Part shown: one piece after another, positions 37,120-48,202 of the stretch
Position numbering within the stretch: position 1 is the stretch's first letter
Layout of the letters: each line of letters starts with the position of its first letter
Assembly: GCF_014066305.1 (NCBI RefSeq)
Contig: NW_023501042.1
Location: 558,001-622,000 of the forward strand
Length of the DNA: 64,000 bases
From: Letharia columbiana
Lineage: Eukaryota > Ascomycota > Lecanoromycetes > Lecanorales > Parmeliaceae
Direction: 5' to 3'
Position numbers and translations under genes: made by a program
Notes under the pieces: generated by a model
The model's input: only the letters and a program-made list of their open reading frames with translations
Database searches by the model: none
What the model was told of the DNA's origin: nothing

Positions 37120-38406
37120 CTATTCAACCACAAGCTTAGCCTGCTGGTCCCTAATCTCTGGTTTCCCCCTCAGATGCAACGCCAGAACCGTCATCGCCAT
37201 TCCGAACACCGAAGATACAATGCAGACAACGACGAGATAGAAGAACGGCGCTTGAGGGACCTTGGTGACGTGCACAGTCCAGCGAAAGCGTTGCTGAATT
37301 TTGTCATCGAAATCGAAGAGACACCCGACGCCAGCGCCATGCCAGTCTGGCTCAACGCCTTGCCCATAGACCTAGCCATGGAGTTGTTGATCGCCATGAC
37401 TGCTAGTGAAGCGGCTTGATACAAGTAGTACTGGTCGGTGTAGTGGCGCTTGTACGATGGATGCTCTTTGTGGGAAGCTGATGCTGGTGTTGAAGTCCCA
37501 GAAAGAACCGTTGATTATGGAGAAAGTAACATCGTAGACTGTCGCTTCGCAGGTTTAAGCGAAGGCTGTGAATCCTTGTCCAGCGTCTACGAGCGAGCCA
37601 TTGCCCGGGTACGGATCGGCATAGTGCGTTATATGGAATGGCTGTGAAGCAACATGGAGCCGATTGTCTATGATAATAATTAGCGCTACTCCCGGCCGTC
37701 AGGAGTCTCCATTTTTATTCCCAAAAATGACCATGGCCGAATCATCGGGTCAGTTGGTCTAAAGTATAGTTTCATATCGAAGATCCTTACTCACGTTAGT
37801 AGCGTCGCTGTTGAAAGCCCTACACTAGCGATATCGACAACGCACAGAACCGGCTCATTTCCAAGCGCGCGTTCAAGTCTCTTATAAGACTTCTGCGCAA
37901 CCCAGTGCCTACTCACTCACACCACGAGCGCCACGAGCGCCTCTCATGATCTCGCGCAGCAACAGAGGCCGCGAGTCTGCTTCATGGTCACTCCTCGCGT
38001 GTGGAAGAAATTCTAGAGCAACAGCGTATTAGAACAGCACCATGAAAACCGCGACGACCATCTCGGCAATATTGCTTGCCCAGCTCCCAACCAGCAAGAA
38101 ACACCCAGGGTCCTTGTTGGTGTGAAAGGCGTCGAGTGAAGGGTATTCGGTATACGGAAGCGCGGTGATTTCTGCATACGAGGCTGGCATTTCGCGGTCT
38201 GAGAGGGAAATGAAAGCCAACAAGAGTATTGATATGACCAGCAACGGAAGCGAAACGATGACAAATGCGAGCACGAGATCGCGCTTTCTGCTCAACCGGG
38301 GAGCCGAAGCCTGCTCTATGTGGTCATTCCGTTTCCCGGACCGCCGCACGAAAGCAAGGTTGGAGTCCATCGTCTCCGAGAGACCGCAGAAGTTGCAGGA
38401 ACCCAT
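37120..38406 (-). pseudogene. Decayed multi-pass membrane protein gene
   Basis: The first segment (38,406-38,032) encodes a cytosolic start, a strong membrane helix (LVLAFVIVSLPLLVISILLLAFISL) and a second one (GSWASNIAEMVVAVFMVLF), then meets an in-frame TAA at 38,031-38,029. The same frame goes on sensibly (YAVALEFLPHARSDHEADSR...). Further parts are a KSYKRLERALGNEPVLCVVD exon near 37,890-37,795, a TAA at 37,557-37,555, and frame changes near 37,440 and 37,285. The C-terminus is intact: a membrane helix (APFFYLVVVCIVSSVFGMAM...) ending LRGKPEIRDQQAKLVVE with TAG at 37,122-37,120. Layout resembles fungal membrane proteins with one N-terminal and one C-terminal helix cluster of unknown function. 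Two stops and two shifts make a live gene unlikely. Confidence 0.65.
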
Positions 38407-38462
38407 AACCAGAAGAAGGCAGAAAGAGAATGAGACAACGCGAAAGAACTCTTATCTAATTT

Positions 38463-38535
38463 CAGAAGAAGAAGAAGAAGAAGAAGAAGAAGGAGAGAAG
38501 AAGAGGGAGAAGAGGAAGAGGAGGAAGCAGAGGGA
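38463..38535. repeat. GAA-type purine microsatellite
   Basis: GAAGAAGAAGAAGAAGAAG followed by impure GAG/AAG triplets on the + strand, just upstream of the membrane pseudogene. A purine tract like this can sit in fungal promoters. Confidence 0.7.
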
Positions 38536-39522
38536 AAAAAACCAATTAGATGAGGCTGTAAATTTAGCCCTCTATTGCTCTGCATGGCAAATTCAAGGCC
38601 ACCAACCCAATCTTCTTCAGCAGCATGTAAACTCATGTAGTCTCGCTAGATCATGTACAATCAGCTTACCATTTGCTGCAGCCCCAAATGTAGAAATAAG
38701 GCAGTCCACTCGCATCAGCCTCCTGTACAAGCTCACTTGCAACATCTGCTTTCTAAGGGGAAGCCTCGAAGCCTTCCAATATGCGCGCCTAGGGGGTAAA
38801 GAGTCTTGGCAGAACATCAAAATGCTATACTTGCGCAACGCAATGTCTTTTACTTAACAACATTTACAAGAATATTTTCAGGCTATAAACACTAAAATTG
38901 CTTGAGAAGAGTGATCGGGAAATTAGACAGACTTTCCCAGATGTTCTCATTGTTGAGTCCCGGTGGATTGCAACAAGAGACTTTTTGATGTCCGGTCTGA
39001 CCAGCCGATGGGATACCCCCGCGTTCCCTCAGGATCTGTTGGTAGCATGATCCCATGTATGGCCGTTATACTGGAAGCGGTGAACATGTTTGAGAGGGCA
39101 TTGGAAGGCTTTTTTGAGTCAACAGTGATGGCTGCACGTAGACTTAAGAAAGAGTAGAGGGCAGCATTTGAAGTACGACGAAGTCATTGGACCGATATCA
39201 CGTGCATCTGCTAAAAATAGCATGTCAGCTGCAGGATCAAAACATCCTTCATCATCTCTCCAAAATCCCACATCAGCTCTTCTTCCAAGTTTGCAAGCAG
39301 TGTAACTCTAGGCTATACCATAAGAGTCGAATTTACTTATTTTCTGTCTAGGCGGCTATGAGAATGTCAATGATAGTTCAATCTGTCAATCTCAGATCTG
39401 CGTCAACGTGCTATCTGAGATAAACCAGGATTAAGCAACCATCACGCAAATGCCAGAATGCAAATATCCGAACTCTCTCGTCAGTCAATCTCAAATCATC
39501 CTCGTAAATCTTGTTCTACCAT
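38536..39522. other. No gene seen
   Basis: Short unsupported frames only. Confidence 0.4.
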
Positions 39523-40752
39523 TCATACCTTCTGAGAAGCTACTCCCTGTTTCTCTTCTAGAGCCCTCATCTCCTTCTGCACAACCTCATCATTTGGCAA
39601 ATACACCGCGGCTGCTTTCATCAGAGTCTTCACATCCGCCACCTTTCCCAAAGCTCTGCTCGCCAGTGCGGTCCGGTAAAAGATCTTCCCCATCGCATCA
39701 TGACCTGGGAAGCTGACCGGCCAAGTCTGATTCAACCAGGCCTGGCCATCATCGCCAATTTCGTCACTCTCATCGCCGGTAAGGGAATGGCGGAAGAGGA
39801 CTATGCTGCGCTTGCCCCAGAAATGCGCTTCGCTGTAATCTTCCAGCTTGAGGTACGCAAAAACAACATTGGCAACTAGTTGTACGCGTAAGATCATGCG
39901 TGCGTAGTCGGCACGTTGACCTTTATAAGTGCCGGAGTTGAGGTCGCGGATGTAGAAGCCGTCGCAATGCACAGTGCGAACACGACCCGAGACGTAGATA
40001 TGGATCGCGCCGAACGAATCGATGTATTTCTGGAGTGCTTGACGGTATAACCCGAGTTTAAGAAGCGCGTTACCAGCGTCTTTGAGCGCGAAGCCTTTCT
40101 CGAGACACTGCTCCGGCGTTGGGTCGGGAATAGCTCGTTCCTTCTTTAGAGCTTCGTCCACGGAGGGCAAGAGCTTCGAGCCGTGAACTGTGAAGGTGTC
40201 GAGGTCCTTGATCATGCCAAAGGGCAGCAAGAGACGGGTCTGTAGCGCTTTGGGAAGTTTGCGGTCTCGGACATGGGGATCCTGGAGGGTGAGCTTGAGG
40301 CGCAGTTGCTGGTTTAGACCGTGGTGATTGAGGTTGGAGAAGTGCCAGAATCTATTGAAGGACTCGAGATCTTCGAGGGAGATAAGCATGCTGAATCTCC
40401 CATGGCGACTGGGATAAGGACTTCCGGGAGTATCGATGAAAACCCAGAGGTGGAAATCCCGGAAGAGCTCGGCTTTCTCTCCAGTCGTCACGCTTGGAAC
40501 TTTACCCTCGCTCCTGATGTGTTCAATGGACTCAGGCCATGGCGTAGTGATCTTAATGAAAACATTGTCTTGGAAGACTTTCTTGGCCTCACGATGAATT
40601 TGGTGGCAAGTCAGGAGAATGTCCAGCTGGAACTCATAGCGGGCAGGCTCGTCGGGCTTGTCAGATTCGACTTTGGAGACAGCAGTGGATAAAACGTCAC
40701 TGTATATCTGCTCACGAATCTCGGGTGGATAATCGAGGAAGCTCAAAGCCAT
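39523..40752 (-). CDS. 2EXR/F-box-like protein with TPR-like C-terminal half (409 aa)
   Basis: Single open exon from ATG at 40,752. It starts MALSFLDYPPEIREQIYSDV, the proline/glutamate signature (LPPEIR..IY) of fungal F-box-like or 2EXR domains. Then follow LDILLTCHQIHREAKKVFQD and a region listing helices typical of this class (about 1-190). From about residue 215, ALKDAGNALLKLGLYRQALQKY is a good TPR repeat, and further helical repeats follow (VANVVFAYLKLEDYSEAHFW; FYRTALASRALGKVADVKTL). In this family such proteins are usually hypothetical; an F-box domain would suggest substrate recruitment to an SCF-type ubiquitin ligase, and TPRs protein binding. There is no signal peptide, so it is probably cytosolic or nuclear. 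It is one of the few clearly intact intronless genes of the secreted-protein zone. Confidence 0.85.
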   Translation of the reverse strand: MALSFLDYPPEIREQIYSDVLSTAVSKVESDKPDEPARYEFQLDILLTCHQIHREAKKVFQDNVFIKITTPWPESIEHIRSEGKVPSVTTGEKAELFRDFHLWVFIDTPGSPYPSRHGRFSMLISLEDLESFNRFWHFSNLNHHGLNQQLRLKLTLQDPHVRDRKLPKALQTRLLLPFGMIKDLDTFTVHGSKLLPSVDEALKKERAIPDPTPEQCLEKGFALKDAGNALLKLGLYRQALQKYIDSFGAIHIYVSGRVRTVHCDGFYIRDLNSGTYKGQRADYARMILRVQLVANVVFAYLKLEDYSEAHFWGKRSIVLFRHSLTGDESDEIGDDGQAWLNQTWPVSFPGHDAMGKIFYRTALASRALGKVADVKTLMKAAAVYLPNDEVVQKEMRALEEKQGVASQKV

Positions 40753-41640
40753 TGAGATGGTGTTGGAGAATGGTACGAGTTCATGAGTTGGAAGCTGACT
40801 TCGGGTGGAAGGCTGAATGCGGGGCAGTGCAACAGCTTAGTCATGAGTTGACAGCCAATCAGATGAAGATCGGGCTTGGCTAGAATTACACGGAAAGAAC
40901 ACGAAGCTGATGGACACCCATGAATGAATTAATATCCGTTAGATAGAATCAATAGGAGAAACCGTGTATGATCTGATGTGATGCCACGGTAAGAGGCAAG
41001 GAATGGACATTGTAACAAGTGAGCGCCCACTTCAGACCAAGATCTACGGGCAGCAGGGCTCTTCACTCACATGCCTTCCTTCGGGCAAAAATCTGTGCAA
41101 ACAAGTAAGAATCACGGTATCTGCCTTGTGGTAGTGGACAATGATAATCCGCAAAGCAGCTTGGATCTACCACAGAATCGGCAACTCTAAAGTAGAAAAT
41201 CTTTCTCTGCTTTTACGGCACTCACCTTATCTGACGAGACGTTCTAGCCAGGACAGTAACCCTGCTCCTATGGTTTTTGCAGGGCAAAGCAAGGAAGGGG
41301 GTTCTAATGTCACAATAGGAGGCATTAGCTGCTACTTGAGGTTTCCCAAACGACCCATTCAAGATCTCAATTGGCCTGGGTGGTAAATCTCTCGTTCACA
41401 AAAGACCCTTGAGTCTTGGTCTTCGGGAAGAACATGGTATGTTAGTCAGAATCTCGCACAGTTTGTAGAGTGAATACGGGACAATCATCGATTGCATGAT
41501 CGCTGAGTCCTAGTACATTCTGCCTGTCGTTATGGCCCTCATTTGAACAGATCATCGCAAAAGCATGCTCCTTCTCTGTAAAGACAACGTCTTTTTCCTA
41601 ACCTCGCTGGACTTCTCGCACACACTGTCTACCTCGATCC
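40753..41640. other. No gene seen
   Basis: Upstream region of the 2EXR-like gene and downstream region of the cysteine-rich gene. Confidence 0.4.
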
Positions 41641-42020
41641 TTACACGACAGACTCCTCATCACACGGCACACAGCCATCCTCATTGCAGATGTCAGGACA
41701 TGGGTGGACGACTCTCTCTTCAAGTACGCTGCGCTTCTTGCTCTCCTCATCACAGGGCACACAGCCATGTTCATTGCAGATATCGGGACATGGTAGGATC
41801 GGCTCTGGCTGAGTACATGGCACACATCCTTCTCCCTCGCAGACACGAGGGCATACGATATCCCCCTCCGCACTCCGTTCAGAGAATAGGGGAGTGGCGA
41901 GGACAGCTGAGTCAGGTTAGTCAAGACGATCGATGCAACTAGAAGAAACCTGAGAACGTTAGATCACTGACCCGATGCTGTAGAGAGTAGCAAGGCATAT
42001 CTGAAGATGTCGAAACGCAT
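41641..42020 (-). CDS. Small secreted cysteine-repeat protein (104 aa, one intron)
   Basis: Exons 42,020-41,972 and 41,906-41,641. The 65 bp intron has a GTCAGT donor, a GACTAACCTGAC branch region and a CTCAG acceptor, phase 1. Residues 1-21 form a signal peptide (FRYALLLSTASAVLA). The mature part has three copies of one module with identical spacing, C-x3-C-x4-C-x2-C: CPRVCEGEGCVPC, CPDICNEHGCVPC and CPDICNEDGCVPC. Each is followed by an acidic tail (TQPEPI, DEESKKR, DEESVV). A KKRS sequence between modules 2 and 3 could be a Kex2-type processing site that would release single modules; this is inference. All 12 cysteines lie in the modules. The spacing could suit disulfides or metal binding. 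I know no family with this exact module; effector, metallothionein-like or repeat-peptide precursor roles are all possible. Confidence 0.75.
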
Positions 42021-44593
42021 GGTGCGGATTTGTTTGAGAGGCTTGGTAAGTCGAAGAGGTGCGTGTGTGTTGCAAGGCTTTCGGAAACTCTGGTCTGGAG
42101 AGGGAAAAAGTCAGACACTGGAGCCCAAAAGGTGGGCTTTATACGCCATGACCCCTTTTACATGTGACTAAAAAAGATTGTGTTGAATGATACATTACAC
42201 ATTACTTCATCGTATTGGCTTGCTGCCCTTACACTGGGGGGTTGCAGTTGAGACCAGTCGGATGCCGTTGATTTCCAACTTAGGAAAGAAGTCCGAAGCA
42301 CGGTGCCCTGTGGCAATTTGACAGAGAGTGCTTTCCGCGTCTCTCGGCCTGTGGCAAAGGTCTTTCGGTAGTCTATAAGCACATGAAACCACCTTCACCC
42401 CTACGAGATACTTCCATCATGCATACAAGACTGGTCACCTGAGCCAGAAAGCTTCTGGAATGGCCTTGGTTCTGAGAATCGCCGGCTTATCATTGGCAGC
42501 AACCCCTCTTTCCAGCGCCTGGGGTGTAAGGTACACGCTCGGCTGCCTGCAGCACGTGGACCTCTTTAATCTCCGTGAAGATTCTCCACTGGGCGCGGAG
42601 ACATGACCTTTTTCTTAGCTTAGCTAATGGATGACCTTACACGGACTTTGAGAATCTAGACCTTGTGGCCAAATTTTGCCTAGAAAGAGTATGTGTTCAT
42701 GACGCTGGGATCCCTCTGCCCAGCGAAGCCAGGGTTGTGTTCTTGCGTCAGCTTACAGCCCCGTAGTATTCCTCAGACAGTGTCTTACTCCTCGTCCAGG
42801 TCGCTCAGAATGGATTGAACCAATCCTGATGAGCCTGAAGGTCCTCAAGGATGACAAGGTGTGGACGGACGGACGAACGGACAAACAATAAGCACTCAAA
42901 AAACTTGAGCCATTTACTAATGGTCAGATCTCCGTCTTACCGTTACATAACTCGCAGCTGAGATCCTTCTTTCAAAAGACTATCCAAGAGTCTGTGCAAT
43001 AGTCGAATTCTATTTCGAAATTGTAGGTTCTTTGGGTGATGCTGTGGCTGTCGACGTACTTCTTGATTCGCGACCTTTTTGCCACTGCCGGTTCAAAACT
43101 TCTTACCTTCTAAGCAACAGTGCCGGGAATGCCGTTGATGATAGCATCCATTCACGCCGCCGATTTATTGCGCAGTAACATGGGCTATGTCAGCGCTGGA
43201 GATGGTGTGGCTGATTCCCACAGGGAAAAAACCTTGCGTGAAAAGACTAGCTCCTCAGGAGCCTGGCTAATGATTCGATTTTCTCAGGAAGCCTAGATCC
43301 GAGATGGTCTTAATCCAGTGTGCGCTTTGGCCTTGTGACCACAGCTGGAATACAGAGTCTTTCGCCCTTGAGCTATCACGACGGACAGTGCCTCGATCAT
43401 CGCTGATATCGGGCAAACGCTAGAGGTAATTGAGGCTCCGTTGGACATGGGCTAGCGTTCTCGATAGGCTAGGTTGGTGTCTACCTGCGGCCGTATGCGT
43501 CCTTCACTAGATGTTTCAGCCCGAGCGTATGACTTCCCCCAGCTTCCAGATTCATCAGCCAACCTTTTAGTGATATGTATGGAAGAGTCAGAACTTGGAT
43601 CTTAGACATCATGACTTAGAATATGCCAGCACATGATCCAGCTAATATGATCTTAAGCTACTGGAACGGATGCCAGAGGAGTTCCGGGAGCTTCAACAAT
43701 ATCTAACAATGGCACGGTTTCTGCTCCACCAGGAGCCGCTTTCAATATGTGGGCTTCCGAATTTTGATCAACAGGTATCCCATCTCCTGGCAGGGCCGGT
43801 GTTTCGTCGTTTTACTATGCGCGGAGCGTCTGAACACGCACATCAAACTATTCCCATAGAAAGCGTAACAGCTTTTTGTTGTCAGTACCAAATATAGCGA
43901 ACAGTAACCCAGACATTCTCGTACGGCCTGATGTTCCAAACTCCATCGTTGAAATGTTTCTCTTCCTTCCTTGCAAGACATGCTCATCATCGACACTTTT
44001 ATGGTATCTCAGGCCAGCGCAATCAGCGACCCTTCCCACTGCGAATTTCTTCCCTCGCATCTTAGTATCTACTCCCACGGCAGCGGCCTCTATAGAAGCA
44101 TAGACGGTGTACACATCGTCTACCGTTGCGCGACTCAGGCCTTACTAGACAGAATGCTGAGCGCGCGGGAATTGGGCCATTTGAGAGGAGCGACGCATTC
44201 ATGATGAACGGTACGCACAAATTTTTATCAAATCCGTGGTGCATTTGGAACATTGTAATCCATCTTATCTGACAATCTATGTTGTGGGGTTTGGAAAGGG
44301 AGACGAGCTTTATCGTGCTGATGGATAGGGCTGAGGGAGGCGATGCAGGGAGCGGGATGGTGAGATACTTAGAGGTAGTGGACAGCGGGACTGTGAAGCG
44401 GGGACCTCTCCAAATGTGTTGATACAAACCTTTTCCAAAGAGACACCTCTTTGTGCAAAGCCTTTCTGAAAGAGGCACGAACACGAGAAAAACAATCTTT
44501 TTCAACACGCCGACAACACTTCTTGTCGTGACTCTTTACGACTCTCAAATCCTCAAGTTCAAACCTGGTGACCTCATACTTATTCGCACGCGG
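42021..44593. other. No gene seen (2.5 kb)
   Basis: Long gene-free stretch with frames no longer than about 150 codons and none convincing. It contains a short GGAC-type repeat near 42,858-42,885. Nothing RIP-like is seen. Confidence 0.45.
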
Positions 44594-46001
44594 ATGTCTT
44601 CAAATCCCCGTAATTCGTTCCAGAATCTCTTGAGTCGGTGTCTCGGAGACCATCAGCCATCGAAAACCCCCACCATGTCGCAGCAGTTCCTCAGCCAGGT
44701 TCTCAAAGTCGAGAACGAGACCGCAGACTCTATAGTCGCTTCACTCCTACAAGTAGAGTCGGACTCGAGCGAAGCTTGCTGCATCTGCTTGCAAGGTATC
44801 GGAACACTAGTAAGTCTATTTCTATACACGATTAGCTCCCCGTCAGCCCGGAATCAAAGCTACGAGACTTGTCCCAGAAGAATTCTATTTCCAACTCTTT
44901 TCGGATGATTGAGCGGAAACCGTACTACAAGAGACGCTAACACGTCGACCTTCAAGTCTTCCGAAACAGGAGTCATCGAATGTGAAATTCGCCTCCCTTG
45001 CTCTCACAGAGTAGGATCCGCGTGCATCGCAATTTGGCTGCGCACGAACAACACATGCCCCGTGTGCCGCCGAGTCTTCTTTGCCGCCCAACCACCGCCC
45101 TACCTTGACTCGATTCCATTCGAGGACGAAGACTCAGAGATAGAGGACGAGCCAGATCTCACTGGAGGACGGACCCTTGGAGTTGATGTACGAGCCCGTT
45201 CCAGCAACAGTGCGTTGGGCCTACGTGACCACAGATATCGATTACCTCTGCGATGCATTCTGCGAAGAGCTCGCTGTATCCCATAACACGTTAAATGTCG
45301 CGCGGGAAATGGCTCAACGTCTGGCGCTCAGTATGGGCGAGCATCACACGCCAGGTTACATCGTGTCCGTCACTTTCTACATGGTAACGCACATCATGAA
45401 TGAACGCAGATCGCTCGAGGAGATAAGGGGAATCGCAAACGTCCAGACCGAAGAGATCCACCAGGCCTACAGACGTATTCATCCCACTCGAGAGCAGCTG
45501 ATCCTACCGCATATGTTTGCGGCGCTCGGCGGTGATAGTGTACAGAATTTTCTCGAATCATTACCTTCACCCAATACTGAGAACGGATTTACAGATCAGG
45601 AAGAAGGTGGCACAGACCTTGAGCACTATCTAGTTCCTGCTCAGCCGAAGCGACTGGAGGAGCTCTGCAATCAATATAGCGACGAGCTGGCCTATTTCGG
45701 AGGTATTCGTGACATCTGTCTACAGATTGCTGGGAAAATACGAGCTGGGCTGTATCTGGCGGGTCTCTCTCCTCTGCCGGTCATCGCAGTCAGTCTCTAC
45801 ATGGCGTCTCATCTCGCGAGTTTCGGCACACCGATTAGGCAGATATCTGAGGTCGTCGGCATCAGCGAGGGCACGATTCGAAACGCTTATCGAAGAGTCC
45901 ATCCATGGCGAGGTGAGCTCATCCACTCCGATATGCTCGACACGCACGAGGATGTTCGCAGACATAGAGTTCTCCGGGCTATAGCCTGGCCTGCTTTATA
46001 G
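44594..46001 (+). pseudogene. RING-finger plus TFIIB/cyclin-fold protein, interrupted by a frameshift
   Basis: Exon 1 is 44,594-44,809 and exon 2 starts at 44,957 after a 147 bp intron (GTAAGT, ACGCTAACAC branch, TTCAAG). Together they encode a RING: C62-C-I-C65, then after the splice C87-S-H89, C95 and CPVCR (106-110). The position usually held by the second His of a RING-H2 (92) is Gly. An acidic linker follows. From about 45,177 to 46,001 a different frame carries two cyclin/TFIIB core-like repeats, TPGYIVSVTFYMVTHIMNER with EEIRGIANVQTEEIHQAYRR, and PLPVIAVSLYMASHLASFGT with ISEVVGISEGTIRNAYRRVH. Removing one G near 45,163-45,168 (GGAGGACGG) would join both frames, so a 1 bp insertion or assembly error is likely. 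An intron with the weak donor at 45,074 is the alternative. The TFIIB-like repeats suggest DNA or transcription-factor contact. Confidence 0.65.
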
Positions 46002-47017
46002 TTGCACCGTTTCGATGGAAGGGGAGGGCGGGATGGGTCGAGAAGCAGAGTCAGCAAGACTGAAAGAGGCTGAGATGGATATTCTTGCAAGAATGAGAGC
46101 ACTAGAAGCAAAGGAACCTCTGACCTAGGGACAAGACTGAACTGGTTGGCTGTTCAACAAACCTACGACTTCCTGGTCCCCTCTAGCGAAGCCTGTGTCT
46201 CTTTACCGCAGAGCAACACATTCGATCAAATGTTTGATAATGCTTTTACTCCCATATCATTGCGAGAAAGACTGTCTGACTCATTCCCTTTTGCAATTGT
46301 TTTGCTTGCTCGTCTCAAACGCCTTGGTGTTCTGTCCCACCCAATTTTGCAAGCAACTTTTCTTTTACTACGGAAGTGGATCGTTATGCACGGTCTGAAA
46401 CCAAATAAATCCGATTCTCTTATAATTCATCCTTCCACAACAGTCTCTAAAAACTTTTAGAAAAATACATGATAAAGCGTTTAGAATAAGATATTTGGAA
46501 CCTCAACAACTCTTAGAATCGGAGTTGTATTGATAAAGTCATATAAATAGTGTAATAAAGTCTAGGGTGGGCTCGGGGTGAGTTCGTGGGTAGCAGGCAT
46601 TTCCGGGTGGATACGAATAAGCTAAAGGATCTCGGGAGAGGTTTGCGTGCCTTTTGTGTTGCCAAAGTCATCTCGATAGGAACAGAGGGAATATAGATAT
46701 AGCTGTTCGTGAAACCTCAGACACGTATAGGTATGCTGAGCAAAAGGTGCTTGGATTATTGCAGGTCTTGGCAAAAGATCAAGCTTTCGGGCGAAGGTGT
46801 GGCGCTAGCCGCTAGACCGTCGGCGTAACCCCGGGGTTGGAATACATTGTCCCGAGGGTTCGTTTCGACCAAGTCTCACATCTTCAGCATCAGGGGGCAT
46901 TGCTTGTTATCTGCATTTGCAATTGCATCAACATCAACATCCATTCTACTTCTCTTCATGCTTGCATAGCTTTCTTGTCCAAGCCATTGCATCCCTCATT
47001 GCTCCTGCCTGCTCCCC
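46002..47017. other. No gene seen
   Basis: Spacer between the RING/TFIIB-like gene and the glycosyltransferase; contains the promoter of the latter. Confidence 0.4.
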
Positions 47018-48202
47018 ATGCAGCAAGCTATGGCCGCGCGCCGGCGACCACTCTTCTTCATAGCTGTTCCCGCCCTCGTCTTCATCTACTTCTTCAGCTT
47101 CACAGGGAAACATTCCGGACCATTCACGTATCCTCCTCCCATACCTCCATCTGAATCGTTAGGCACTCATGCGGGCCTCGAGAATTGTACGGATGACTTC
47201 GACGCCAGCTACGAGGGTCTGCGGGTCCGCCAGGCAACCATGCTGTATGAGGGGGACAAGGACAAACTCAGAGGCATCTACGAGCGCTGTGTCGAGACAC
47301 ATCGGAAGCATGGTGATAGATGGGGAGTTCCGACCCATGTGCTTAGCCATGCTCTGTATGAGGACAACTCATACTTCAACAAGCCCGCGTACCTACAGTC
47401 TCTCATAATGGTCGAGTTGGCTAAGCCTGCTGCCAAACGGGCGGACTGGATAGTGTAAGGCATTGCTCCGACCCAATCTCGGTGCATGTCTCTGACAATC
47501 CTTGCTAGGTGGTTTGACGGAGATAGTGTCATCATGAACCCCGAAATCCCCTGGACCATCTTCCTCCCACCCTCCGACCTTCACGACTACCACATACTCG
47601 GCACCCAAGACAACAATGGTTTCAACGCTGGAATGCTCATACTACGGATTGATCAATGGACCGTCCGAGTACTCAGTCAGGTCCTAGCCCTTCCTGTTCT
47701 GCAACCGAGCGTCGGTCTTCCCTTTTACGACCAGAGCGCCCTTGACTGGGTCTTTCAACTACCGGCCAACCAAGAACACTTCATCTTTCAGCCTCGCCAC
47801 TGGTGGAACCGATACTTCTTCACGGGCGACGGCGACCAACCTGGCGAGATGCTGCTACATTTTGCTGGAATCGGTGCCCAGTCTGGAGGAGGTAGTCAAG
47901 AGAAAAGTGCCGTGATGCGCAAATATCTAGAGAGGGCAGAGACTGACCCGCAGAGCTGGACAAAGGATCTCTCAAAGACGCCGTATGAGAAAGAGACCAA
48001 GGCTTTCTGGGATGATGTGAGGGATGCAAAAGAGACGCTGCAAAAGACTGGGAAGTGGTTCAGGGATCATCCGGCAAACAAGCATGTCCGCGAGGTGCAA
48101 GAGGCCGAGAAAGTTCTACGTGAGACACTTCTGAGGGAAGCGGACAAGGTGGATTGGCTGTCTGGGAATACGACTCAGCTGCAGAAACTCCTACGGGACT
48201 GA
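47018..48202 (+). CDS. Type II membrane glycosyltransferase, GT34-like (376 aa, one intron)
   Basis: Exons 47,018-47,454 and 47,509-48,202; the 54 bp intron has GTAAGG, CTGACAAT and GCTAG borders and keeps the frame through Val146. A second in-frame ATG lies 12 bp downstream. A short basic N-terminus is followed by one membrane anchor (PLFFIAVPALVFIYFFSF, about 11-28), the layout of Golgi glycosyltransferases. The catalytic region has ADWIVWFDGDSVIMNPEIPW, with the metal-binding Asp149-Gly-Asp151 (DxD), then TQDNNGFNAGMLILRIDQWT and SALDWVF, which match the galactosyltransferase/mannosyltransferase family GT34 (Gma12/Mnn10 type). It probably adds galactose or mannose to glycoprotein N- or O-glycans in the Golgi. 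The C-terminal 80 residues are charged and helical. Exact sugar specificity cannot be read from the sequence. Confidence 0.82.

Noticed and set aside
38165..38857. 230-codon plus frame
   Set aside because: Antisense to the membrane pseudogene and extended through the GAA repeat; low-complexity Glu/Lys sequence.
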